NCBI GenBank assembly: GCA_964393335.1
Contig: CAYMTN010000211.1
Span: forward strand, 1-9,428
Direction of reading: 5' to 3'
Length of the DNA: 9,428 bases
From: CAYMTN01 sp964393335
GTDB lineage: Bacteria; Chloroflexota; Anaerolineae; Aggregatilineales; Aggregatilineaceae
Shown: in pieces, positions 1 through 5,734 of the stretch
Numbering within the stretch: the stretch's first letter is position 1
How the letters are laid out: the number at the start of each line of letters is the position of its first letter
Made by a program: the position numbers and the translations under genes
Notes under the pieces: model-generated
Told to the model about the DNA's origin: nothing
Seen by the model: the letters and a program-made list of their open reading frames with translations, nothing else
Database searches by the model: none

Positions 1-150
1 TACCGCGTCACCGGGCAGCGCGGCCCCTGGCCGGTCGGCGTCGAAGACCGCCTGGCAGCCACCGGCTTCGACGCCCGTGTGATCAGCGAGGAATTGCCGC
101 GCAGCACCGTGCTGATCCTGATCGCGGAGAAAATCGAGAAGTCCCGATGA
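1..150 (+). CDS. 3' end of a plus-strand gene, possibly a SAM-dependent methyltransferase (partial)
   Basis: Frame 1 is open from the left edge to a TGA at 148-150, giving 49 C-terminal residues with the high third-position GC typical of this genome. The visible tail contains a Gly-Phe step (ATGFDARV), then EELPRSTVLILIAEK. This resembles the last helix and two antiparallel strands of class I SAM-dependent methyltransferases, where a 'GF-x-V' turn is followed by a final strand ending near A-x-K. The N-terminus and the SAM-binding glycine motif lie outside the window, so the function is a weak inference. The stop codon directly abuts the stop codon of the convergent AT-rich gene on the other strand, with no spacer, and no terminator is visible between them. 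Confidence 0.6.
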   Translation, partial: YRVTGQRGPWPVGVEDRLAATGFDARVISEELPRSTVLILIAEKIEKSR

Positions 151-156
151 TTAGAA
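148..156 (+). repeat. Left copy of a 9-bp inverted repeat bracketing the HEPN-like gene
   Basis: TGATTAGAA at 148-156 is the exact reverse complement of TTCTAATCA at 977-985. The left copy spans the abutting stop codons of the methyltransferase-like gene and the HEPN-like gene. It sits at the sharp drop from high-GC to AT-rich sequence. It may be an end of the inserted segment or a coincidence in AT-rich DNA. Confidence 0.35.
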
Positions 157-921
157 AAGGGTTTTGATGATCTTGTCCACACCAGCGATTAGTTCTTCAA
201 CTTCATCGGAGGTAGGATCGCGATCTTTGGCGTGGCTACATAGGTTTCGAATGTCGGCAAGGCGCTGGATAAATCGCCAATTCGGCACATCAAGGACTTC
301 CGCTTCCTTTAACATTTGATTGTAGTCAGAAATTCCTGGTGCCTTTTTTCGTGTACTGAGTTGGTGGTTTTCACATACGGTTTGCAGATGTTTTTCCAGC
401 ACAACACCTGCTAATGCTCCCGCAGCGCGAACATGTCCATTTTTGATTAGCTCGTTTGCCGCCCCCAAATCAGAGTCGAACAAATCTGCCTGTAAAATCG
501 CACGCAAATTGCCAATAATAGAATCGAGTTTTCCTTCTACAGATCGCACTATCAAATATTGCTGCGTAAATTTGCTCAGAGCGGCCTGCCCGATATCGAA
601 TAGGGGAGCATTCCCCCGCTTGATCTCCAAAGAAATCGCAAAATCACTCAAAGTATAGGTAGCGTAATCGATCCCTTTGCCACGTTTGGGGTTACGATGA
701 TAAGACTCAAATTCATCGAGTCTTTCTGGGACAAAAACCTTCACTACATTTAGAGCCTTCGTGTACCACATTTGATACCGTCGTACGAATACAAGATTCC
801 TAATTGACCGTAGTCGGATTTTCGACTCATCATCAGGAGGTATAAGCAACTTCTGTAACTCATTCCCTTCATCCAGAAGGGATTCGATCTCATTTTTCAC
901 TTGATCTACATAACTATTCAT
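151..921 (-). CDS. HEPN-like protein with RNxxxH motif (AT-rich, probably acquired)
   Basis: A 256-aa soluble protein with no signal peptide or membrane segment. The N-terminal half (about 1-130) is not recognised. The C-terminal half (about 150-256) is all-helical and HEPN-like. It has the stretch RAAGALAGVVLEKHLQ (about 165-180), typical of uncharacterised HEPN/DUF4145-like proteins, then ADIRNLCSH (222-230), which contains Arg225-Asn226-x3-His230, the RNxxxH signature of HEPN domains. In many HEPN toxins and defence proteins that motif cleaves RNA; RNase activity here is an inference. No MNT nucleotidyltransferase or other antitoxin partner is adjacent. G+C is about 40% by eye against 60-65% around it, with AT-ending codons, which suggests horizontal transfer. 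The ATG at 921 is preceded by only a weak purine run (AGAGAG, 929-934, 7-nt spacing), and its own promoter lies upstream. It could be an abortive-infection-type gene or an orphan of unknown role. Confidence 0.85.
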   Translation of the reverse strand: MNSYVDQVKNEIESLLDEGNELQKLLIPPDDESKIRLRSIRNLVFVRRYQMWYTKALNVVKVFVPERLDEFESYHRNPKRGKGIDYATYTLSDFAISLEIKRGNAPLFDIGQAALSKFTQQYLIVRSVEGKLDSIIGNLRAILQADLFDSDLGAANELIKNGHVRAAGALAGVVLEKHLQTVCENHQLSTRKKAPGISDYNQMLKEAEVLDVPNWRFIQRLADIRNLCSHAKDRDPTSDEVEELIAGVDKIIKTLF

Positions 922-970
922 GTAGAATCTCTCTTTCTATAAATTTCTTGCCTTATTCAAACAAATAATT

Positions 971-997
971 AATATATTCTAATCAATGAATTGTCAA
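971..997 (-). promoter_or_regulatory. Sigma70-like promoter of the HEPN-like gene
   Basis: Read on the minus strand there is a perfect TTGACA -35 box (997-992). A TATATT -10 box follows at 976-971 with a 15-nt spacer, or alternatively TATTAA at 974-969 with a 17-nt spacer. The leader to the ATG at 921 would be about 40 nt and is strongly AT-rich. The first two bases of the -35 box are the last two T's of the terminator of the upstream gene, so the new transcription unit starts where the previous one ends. Confidence 0.6.
977..985 (-). repeat. Right copy of the 9-bp inverted repeat bracketing the HEPN-like gene
   Basis: TTCTAATCA at 977-985 mirrors 148-156 exactly. It lies in the spacer between the -35 and -10 elements of the HEPN gene's promoter, about 20 bp inside the return to high-GC sequence. 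The match does not extend beyond 9 bp, and no target-site duplication is obvious outside the two copies. Confidence 0.35.
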
Positions 998-1024
998 AAA
1001 AAGAGCGTTTCACGTATGAAACGC
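996..1024 (-). terminator. Intrinsic terminator of the DUF1385 transcription unit
   Basis: On the minus strand a perfect 8-bp stem (GCGTTTCA / TGAAACGC, 1024-1017 with 1012-1005) closes a 4-nt loop. It is followed, after a TC, by seven T's (1002-996). It lies about 35 nt downstream of the DUF1385 stop codon, as expected for a rho-independent terminator. It also shields the HEPN-like gene from read-through. Confidence 0.8.
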
Positions 1025-1059
1025 CCCAAGAGTCTTGCTTCCTCAAAGGATACTTGCCG

Positions 1060-2193
1060 TCAATCCCCGGTCGGTTCGGCCACCGCGCCGGTCACCGTCG
1101 TTTCTCGCACCGGCACGCCGACGCGTTCCGCCGCCAGCACGCGCTCCAACGACGCGATGCCGACTTCGAGCATCCCGTGATCGGGCGTGCGCGTCGTCAG
1201 CCCTTGCAGCGCCAGGTTCGGCTTGATGACAATCTGGACCCAACGCTTATCCAGGTGCTTGGACGTAAACCGGATCACTTCGTAGGCTGTGCCCGCAATC
1301 GGGAAAATCAGCCCAATGCGCGACAGCAGCAACAGCGGCAGCCCATCCGGTCGCCCGGTGATGATGTGGATCGTCACGGACAGCACGACTAGCGTCAGCA
1401 AAAACGCCGTACCGCAGCGCGGGTGCTGGATCGGGTAATTCGCCACGACATCCGGCGTCAGGTCCGCGCCGGCTTCATACGCGTTAATCGTCTTGTGTTC
1501 CGCCCCGTGATAGCCAAACAGCCGCTTCACGTCTTCCATGCGCCCGATGACCCAGATGTAGCCGACCAGCATACTAAGTTTGATCACGCCCTCGACCAGA
1601 TCGGCCACCAGCTTACTGTGCAGGCCGGTCACTTCTTTGACACCCGCCGATGCCGCCGCCGGAAGCACGAAAAACAGCCCGATGCCCAGCACCAGCGAAA
1701 AGACGACCAGCCCAAACCCGGCTGCGCCTTCCAGCGAAAAATCGACGTCTTCCTCTTCTTCGAGCGCCACGTCCGCCGACCACATCAGCGCGCTGGTGCC
1801 CAATACGAGCGCATCCCACAACATGACCAGCCCGCGCACGAAGGGCAGCCGGGCGATCCGCCCGCGATACAGCGCCGCGTTGAGCGGCACCTCTTTGATC
1901 ACGATCTCATGCTTGGGGTTGCGCACGGCCACTGCCGCCACGTACTGCCCGCGCATCATCACGCCTTCGATCACCGCCTGCCCACCATACGAAAAACTGA
2001 GCGGTTTCTCGGCGGACTCGCCGGGTACGTCTGCCGCTGTGACGGCGGGCGGCGCGTCGTCCTGAGCCAGCGCCGCGTTGATCGTCTGCAGCAGCCCGAA
2101 CGCACTCCATTGCACGGCGTAGTGCGCCGTCTGGCGCGCGGCATGCCAGCGCCGTGCCAGCCTCATCACCATCGTGCCCCTATCAGTCACCAT
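1060..2193 (-). CDS. DUF1385 (YqhQ family) integral membrane protein
   Basis: A 377-aa protein with the family hallmarks: YGGQAVIEGVMMRG at 69-82, LFGYHGAEHKTINAYE at 225-240 and HPRCGTAFLL at 257-266. Hydrophobic segments lie at about 117-139, 159-182, 202-217, 262-280 and 285-305, so it is a multi-pass inner-membrane protein. The conserved His, Glu and Cys residues suggest a metal or redox site, but the family has no settled biochemical role. The start ATG at 2193 is supported by GGAG (2202-2205) at 8-nt spacing. It gives about 68 residues before the first conserved motif, a longer N-terminus than I expect for the family, including a Pro/Ala-rich linker (about 46-60). An acidic stretch EEEEDVDF follows at 145-152. 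It has its own promoter upstream and a terminator downstream, so it appears monocistronic. The GNAT gene lies 96 bp upstream on the same strand. Confidence 0.93.
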   Translation of the reverse strand: MVTDRGTMVMRLARRWHAARQTAHYAVQWSAFGLLQTINAALAQDDAPPAVTAADVPGESAEKPLSFSYGGQAVIEGVMMRGQYVAAVAVRNPKHEIVIKEVPLNAALYRGRIARLPFVRGLVMLWDALVLGTSALMWSADVALEEEEDVDFSLEGAAGFGLVVFSLVLGIGLFFVLPAAASAGVKEVTGLHSKLVADLVEGVIKLSMLVGYIWVIGRMEDVKRLFGYHGAEHKTINAYEAGADLTPDVVANYPIQHPRCGTAFLLTLVVLSVTIHIITGRPDGLPLLLLSRIGLIFPIAGTAYEVIRFTSKHLDKRWVQIVIKPNLALQGLTTRTPDHGMLEVGIASLERVLAAERVGVPVRETTVTGAVAEPTGD

Positions 2194-2227
2194 TACACCT
2201 GCTCCAACTCTACTGGCAATTCATTCG

Positions 2228-2256
2228 ATTATAGCACGCCCATTCTGCCGTGTCGC
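2228..2256 (-). promoter_or_regulatory. Extended -10 promoter of the DUF1385 gene
   Basis: On the minus strand a perfect TATAAT (2233-2228) is preceded by TGC, making an extended -10 (TGnTATAAT). A GCGACA hexamer at 2256-2251 gives a 17-nt spacer and four of six -35 matches. The predicted start near 2221 leaves a leader of about 28 nt that carries the GGAG ribosome site. This is among the best promoter matches in the window. Confidence 0.7.
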
Positions 2257-2289
2257 GCGCCGTCTGGCAAATACTGGTGCGCGGGGCGC

Positions 2290-3294
2290 TCACTCGATGA
2301 TGATGCCCATCGTACACATGTCGGCCACCCGTGTGAATCCGGCAGCCAGCAGCGCGTCGATCACGGGCGTCTGCCACTGCGGCAGGTGGCATTCGATTCG
2401 CCGCCCTGGGCTGCGCTGGCCGAGCGTGGACAGCAGCAGCGCCACCAGGTCGGGAGCCAGCGCCGCGTGGGCCGGATCAAGCTGGATGTCGATCAGGTTG
2501 ATGCCGCCCGCCCGCGTGCGGTACCGGCCCCGCGCGAAGGCTACGGCCTGACCGGTCGCCGTATGCCGCGCCTCATACCACATCCCCCGACCGCCTGACA
2601 TCCGGTTGATGATCGGGATCAGCGGGCGGAGCACGCGCGGCTCTCGAAAGCGTCCCTCCTCGACCGGCGAATACCGCTGGTCGACTTCCGGCACCGACCG
2701 TTTCGCCAGCGCGTAGCGTGGCCGCCAGTCAAACGGCGACGACGGTTGCAGCGTGTACCCGTCCGGCAGCGCCGGGACGCCATCGCCGGTCTGGCCGTCG
2801 TCCCCGTCGTACCTGAGCTGCGTCTGCCCGGAATAGTGCTCGAACCCCAGCTTCTGGTACAGGTTATACGCGGGCACGTTGCCATCGATCACGTCCAGCA
2901 CGACCGATTTTGCCCCGCGCTCGCGGGCATAGGTCACCGACAATTCGACCAGTTGGCGCGCGATACCGCGCCGCCGGTATTCGGGCAAGACGCCCACGTT
3001 GCCGATCAGCCACTGATCGGTGGTTCCCATGCGGACCACATTGGTCAGGCCGATGACGCGCCCGTCTTCTTCCCACACGAAGCCGCGCATCGAGTCCCGC
3101 ACCGGCGGTGATATCAGCATCACCAGCCGGATCAACGGCCAGATGCGGCGCACGCCGTTCAGGGAGTCAACCATGCTCACGACTTCGTCCTGTTGGATGT
3201 TCCATTCTTCATTCTCTGGATACACGAAACACGACGGGATCAGGTCTACCAACACGGGAATATCAGCAGGCAGTTTGAAGGCACGCAGCGGCAT
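2290..3294 (-). CDS. GNAT-family N-acetyltransferase, apparently two GNAT-like halves
   Basis: A 334-aa cytoplasmic protein. The N-terminal half (about 1-163) is a complete GNAT domain. It has a strand with NVGVLPEYRRRGIARQLVE (99-117), where R108-R109-G110-I111-A112 is the acetyl-CoA pyrophosphate-binding motif A (Q/R-x-x-G-x-G/A). It also has the C-terminal NVPAYNLYQKLGF (139-151) typical of motif B. The C-terminal half (about 175-334) has GNAT-like spacing and ends with a 'LLAAGF' step, but lacks a clear R/Q-x-x-G-x-G/A loop; it is probably a degenerate second GNAT fold. The acceptor substrate cannot be told from the sequence. The start is the ATG at 3294 rather than the in-frame TTG at 3297, because GAGGAG (3301-3306) is 6 nt from the ATG and only 3 nt from the TTG. 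It has its own promoter, and I see no convincing terminator in the 96-bp gap before the DUF1385 gene. Confidence 0.88.
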   Translation of the reverse strand: MPLRAFKLPADIPVLVDLIPSCFVYPENEEWNIQQDEVVSMVDSLNGVRRIWPLIRLVMLISPPVRDSMRGFVWEEDGRVIGLTNVVRMGTTDQWLIGNVGVLPEYRRRGIARQLVELSVTYARERGAKSVVLDVIDGNVPAYNLYQKLGFEHYSGQTQLRYDGDDGQTGDGVPALPDGYTLQPSSPFDWRPRYALAKRSVPEVDQRYSPVEEGRFREPRVLRPLIPIINRMSGGRGMWYEARHTATGQAVAFARGRYRTRAGGINLIDIQLDPAHAALAPDLVALLLSTLGQRSPGRRIECHLPQWQTPVIDALLAAGFTRVADMCTMGIIIE

Positions 3295-3300
3295 CAAAAA

Positions 3301-3306
3301 CTCCTC
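3301..3306 (-). promoter_or_regulatory. Ribosome binding site that fixes the GNAT start
   Basis: GAGGAG on the minus strand lies 6 nt upstream of the ATG at 3294. The TTG one codon upstream (3297) would leave only 3 nt, so the ATG is preferred. Confidence 0.75.
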
Positions 3307-3327
3307 TCGTCAGGTCACACTCGACTT

Positions 3328-3355
3328 ATTCTAATTTCTATTACGCAATCGACAA
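3328..3355 (-). promoter_or_regulatory. Probable sigma70-like promoter of the GNAT gene
   Basis: On the minus strand TTGTCG (3355-3350, four of six -35 matches) and TAGAAT (3333-3328, five of six -10 matches) are separated by 16 nt in a local AT-rich patch (about 3325-3360) within high-GC DNA. Predicted transcription starts near 3321, giving a leader of about 27 nt. The remaining sequence from about 3360 to 3455, up to the terminator of the next unit, shows no gene or other site I can support. Confidence 0.55.
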
Positions 3356-3455
3356 ACTATCGTTGTGACACGCTCAGCGCCACCACGCAACACGCTGCGG
3401 AGGTATCGCCCGCGCCAGGGGCCGCTGGCGGCCTCGCTTCCGGCGACCGCAACAT

Positions 3456-3486
3456 AAAAAACGGCCCTGGGAGGATGCCAGGGCCG
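3456..3486 (-). terminator. Strong intrinsic terminator of the small-protein unit
   Basis: On the minus strand a perfect 9-bp GC-rich stem (CGGCCCTGG paired with CCAGGGCCG, 3486-3478 and 3470-3462) closes a 7-nt loop and is followed directly by six T's (3461-3456). It begins 9 nt after the stop codon of the 44-codon small ORF. This places a genuine transcript 3' end there and argues that the sequence just upstream is expressed from the minus strand. Confidence 0.88.
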
Positions 3487-3495
3487 CCACAAACG

Positions 3496-3630
3496 TCATG
3501 CCAACGTGCTGAGAAAGTTGTACGGCGTGGGGCCGCCGACGCACGCGGTCGGGATAGTGCCATTATGCAGGCCCGCGACAAAAATCTCGGTCCAGTTCTG
3601 CCCATGTAGATCGATCATCCACAGCAACAC
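3496..3630 (-). CDS. Candidate 44-aa small protein, or remnant of a larger gene
   Basis: A GTG at 3630 begins a 44-codon ORF, with AGGAG (3640-3644) at 9-nt spacing, that stops with TGA at 3498-3496. The residues include LHGQNWTEIFVAGLHNG (about 8-24) and end ACVGGPTPYNFLSTLA. By hand, 34 of 44 third positions are G or C, which fits coding sequence in this genome. A strong intrinsic terminator follows 9 nt later, so it is the last ORF of a minus-strand unit led by the 65-aa membrane protein 39 nt upstream. I do not recognise a family. The same frame is open back to the upstream gene's TGA (3672-3670). One alternative is therefore a decayed fragment of a longer protein, or read-through of that TGA. 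The product has no signal peptide or clear helix; any function is unknown. Confidence 0.45.
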   Translation of the reverse strand: MLLWMIDLHGQNWTEIFVAGLHNGTIPTACVGGPTPYNFLSTLA

Positions 3631-3639
3631 GAATTGAAT

Positions 3640-3644
3640 CTCCT
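3640..3644 (-). promoter_or_regulatory. Ribosome binding site of the candidate 44-aa ORF
   Basis: AGGAG on the minus strand, 9 nt upstream of the GTG at 3630. It is the main reason for preferring this start over the in-frame ATG four codons later (3618), which has no comparable site. Confidence 0.5.
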
Positions 3645-3669
3645 GCCCGGCGCTGCCGTTCGTCGATCG

Positions 3670-3867
3670 TCAGCGTGATCGGCGCACCGCGTATGCCCCC
3701 GCCACGATGCCCACGCTCAGCGCGCACAAGCCCAGCGTGACCAGGAACGTCACCAGCGCGCCCCAGCCGAACTGCGCTTGCAGCGCGATTCCGGCGATTC
3801 CACCGGCGATGACGGCCCCATTCAAGACCCGGCGCGGGACAAAACTCAACGGGCGTTTGCTGTTCAT
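3670..3867 (-). CDS. Small two-helix membrane protein, 65 aa, unknown function
   Basis: From the ATG at 3867 the product is 65 aa. It has a basic N-terminus (MNSKRPLSFVPRR), a first hydrophobic segment at about 15-32 rich in Gly/Ala/Ile, a short turn with FGW, a second hydrophobic segment at about 36-60, and a basic tail (RRSR). This is a helical hairpin in the inner membrane with both ends probably cytoplasmic by the positive-inside rule. The frame stays open upstream to 4002, but GGAG at 3877-3880 (9 nt before this ATG) and the lack of hydrophobic or conserved sequence before it favour the short form. It is divergent from recJ with 109 bp between start codons, and it heads a unit ending in the terminator at 3456-3486. 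I do not recognise the family, and similarity to a named one should not be assumed. Confidence 0.65.
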   Translation of the reverse strand: MNSKRPLSFVPRRVLNGAVIAGGIAGIALQAQFGWGALVTFLVTLGLCALSVGIVAGAYAVRRSR

Positions 3868-3903
3868 TTGGCTTCGCTCCCCGGTTTGGGTGGCATAGAA
3901 CAT

Positions 3904-3933
3904 TTGCCTAACGTAATTCGCGCGTGTTACCAT
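3904..3933 (+). promoter_or_regulatory. Possible promoter of the recJ operon
   Basis: TTGCCT (3904-3909) and TACCAT (3928-3933) are 18 nt apart, with four of six matches each. A TG one base before the -10 box makes it an extended -10. The leader would be about 35-40 nt. The match is moderate. The same 109-bp gap must also hold the promoter of the divergent small membrane gene, for which I see no clear candidate. Confidence 0.35.
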
Positions 3934-3966
3934 CACACAATTCACGAAACGATGCTGGCCAGATTC

Positions 3967-3970
3967 GAGG
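3967..3970 (+). promoter_or_regulatory. Ribosome binding site that fixes the recJ start
   Basis: GAGG ends directly before an in-frame TTG (3971) and 6 nt before an in-frame GTG (3977). Only the GTG has workable spacing, so recJ is taken to start there, two codons after the longest frame. Confidence 0.6.
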
Positions 3971-3976
3971 TTGATT

Positions 3977-5734
3977 GTGCGCGATCGGTCCCAAACCGTC
4001 AAACGTTGGCGTGTGTTACCCCGTATCCCCCCCGACGTGCAAACTCGGCTGCACGCTTACCACCCGGTGCTGGCGCAGGTGCTGTACAACCGGGGGCAGG
4101 ATACACCGCACGCCGCGCAAACGTTCCTCGAAGGCAGTGACGACGCGCTGCACAACCCCTTTCTAATGCACGGCATGCCGCAGGCGGTCGCGCGCATCCG
4201 CCATGCCATCAAAAACGGCGAGCTAATCGCCATCTACGGCGATTTTGACGCCGACGGCGTGACCAGCACGGCGCTGCTCACGCAGGCTATCGAGGCGCTG
4301 GGTGGCCAGGTGATGCCGTACATCCCCAACCGCGTAGACGAGGGGTACGGCCTGAACGAAGATGCGCTGCGCAGCCTGCACGAAAGCGGCGTGCGGCTGG
4401 TCATCACGGTGGACTGCGGCATCCGGTCGGTGGACGAAGTCGCGTTCGGGAATACGTTGGGCCTGGACATGATCGTCACCGACCACCATTCGGTCGGGGA
4501 ACAGCTCCCGCCCGCGCTGGCCGTGCTCGATCCGAAAATTGACGCGCTGCTCCGCGCGGAAGAGGGCCACACCAACGGGTATCCCGAAGATATGCTGGCC
4601 GGGGTCGGCGTCGCCTACAAGCTGGCCGATGCGCTGTTCCGCGCCGAGGAACAGCAGACGCGCCACAAGCCGAATTTTAAGCTCGAAGACCTGCTCGACC
4701 TCGTCGCGCTGGGCACCGTCGCCGATCTCGCGCCGCTCGACCGGCCAGAAAACCGCGAACTGGTGCGGCGCGGGCTGGAAGTGCTCAACCGCGCGCAGCG
4801 CCCCGGCATCTACGAGCTGGCGCTGGTCGCACGCGTCGAACCGGGCAAAATGAACACGACCAGCATCGGGTACATGCTGGGGCCGCGCATCAACGCGGCG
4901 GGCCGCCTGGACAGCGCCATGATCGCGTATGACCTGCTGGTGCGCGACATGCCCGAAGCCGGGCGGCTGGCCCAGGAGTTGCAGGTACTCAACCAGCAGC
5001 GGCAGGTCCTGACGATGGAAGCCGTCGAGATCGCGCGCCAGCTTGCCCTGAGCGAAACCGACGACGATCTGCCGCTGATCTTTGCCGCCGACACCGGGTT
5101 TTTGTCGGGCATCGTCGGCCTGGTCGCCGGGCGGCTGTGCGAGGAATTTTACGTCCCGGCTGTCGTGATCGAGATGGGCGAAGACGAGTCGCGCGGGTCG
5201 TGCCGCAGCATCCCGGAGTTTAACATCACGCACGCCCTGGACCAGTGCGCTGACCTGCTGGTGCGGCACGGCGGGCACGCCCAGGCGGCGGGTTTCACCG
5301 TGCGCAACGAGAATATCCCGATCCTGCGCGATCACCTGATGCGGCTCGCCGCGGAAGCGTTGCACGACCAGGACCTGCGCCCCAGCCTGGATATCGACGC
5401 CGAAGTGCCGTTCGACTACCTGACGATGGACCTGGCGGACATGATGCGCCGCCTCGAACCGACCGGGGCCAGAAATGACGCCCCGGTGCTGATGACCCGG
5501 CGGCTGACCGTCGTCGACTATCGCCGCGTCGGGCAGGAAGGCAAACACCTGCGGCTGCGGCTCTCGAACGGCATCGGGCAGATCGACGCCATCGGCTTCA
5601 AGCTGGGCGACTGGGCCGATCACATCCCCTACCAGGTAGACGTGGCCTATCACCTGGAGATCAACGAGTGGAACGGCAACGTCAAGCTCCAGATGAACGT
5701 TCAAGACCTGCGGCCCACCGGCCACGATGACTGA
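3977..5734 (+). CDS. recJ: Single-stranded-DNA-specific 5'-3' exonuclease RecJ
   Basis: A 585-aa cytoplasmic DHH-superfamily nuclease, close to the usual RecJ length. RecJ degrades single-stranded DNA 5' to 3' in RecFOR recombination, mismatch repair and base-excision repair, using two Mn/Mg ions. Visible motifs (numbered from the GTG) are IYGDFDADGVTST (86-98, motif I), VDCGI (145-149), the eponymous TDHHSVGE (168-175, motif III), VALGTVADLAPL (243-254) and GPRINAAGRLDSA (302-314). In the DHHA1 domain there are GIVGLVAGRL (378-387), RGSCRS (406-411) and HGGHAQAAGF (431-440). The C-terminal 100 residues fit the OB-fold. All expected metal-ligand motifs are intact. A GTG start is chosen on ribosome-site spacing. 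The stop overlaps the next ORF by 8 nt, so it leads a cotranscribed unit with secreted glycosidase-like genes. Confidence 0.97.
   Translation: MRDRSQTVKRWRVLPRIPPDVQTRLHAYHPVLAQVLYNRGQDTPHAAQTFLEGSDDALHNPFLMHGMPQAVARIRHAIKNGELIAIYGDFDADGVTSTALLTQAIEALGGQVMPYIPNRVDEGYGLNEDALRSLHESGVRLVITVDCGIRSVDEVAFGNTLGLDMIVTDHHSVGEQLPPALAVLDPKIDALLRAEEGHTNGYPEDMLAGVGVAYKLADALFRAEEQQTRHKPNFKLEDLLDLVALGTVADLAPLDRPENRELVRRGLEVLNRAQRPGIYELALVARVEPGKMNTTSIGYMLGPRINAAGRLDSAMIAYDLLVRDMPEAGRLAQELQVLNQQRQVLTMEAVEIARQLALSETDDDLPLIFAADTGFLSGIVGLVAGRLCEEFYVPAVVIEMGEDESRGSCRSIPEFNITHALDQCADLLVRHGGHAQAAGFTVRNENIPILRDHLMRLAAEALHDQDLRPSLDIDAEVPFDYLTMDLADMMRRLEPTGARNDAPVLMTRRLTVVDYRRVGQEGKHLRLRLSNGIGQIDAIGFKLGDWADHIPYQVDVAYHLEINEWNGNVKLQMNVQDLRPTGHDD

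Noticed and set aside
1423..2598. Plus-strand open frame of 391 codons across the DUF1385 gene
   Set aside because: It spans the DUF1385 gene, its promoter region and part of the GNAT gene in antisense and has no recognisable motif.
3295..3297. TTG start one codon upstream for the GNAT gene
   Set aside because: Only 3 nt separate it from GAGGAG; the adjacent ATG has 6-nt spacing.
3314..3369. GTCACA / TGTGAC half-sites upstream of the GNAT gene, resembling a CRP-type palindrome
   Set aside because: The half-sites are 44 nt apart, far too wide for a single CRP/FNR-type operator, and only 6 bp match.
3357..3605. Minus-strand open frame of 82 codons
   Set aside because: It runs straight through the strong intrinsic terminator at 3456-3486 and is in a different frame from the SD-led small ORF. 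Composition is Arg/Ala/Pro-rich without motifs.
3971..3973. TTG start for recJ
   Set aside because: The GAGG ribosome site ends directly against it with no spacer. The GTG at 3977 has a 6-nt spacer.
3868..4002. Longer form of the small membrane protein (110 codons) starting at 4002
   Set aside because: It would overlap the recJ start region. The extra 45 residues show no hydrophobic or conserved sequence, and the ATG at 3867 has a GGAG site.
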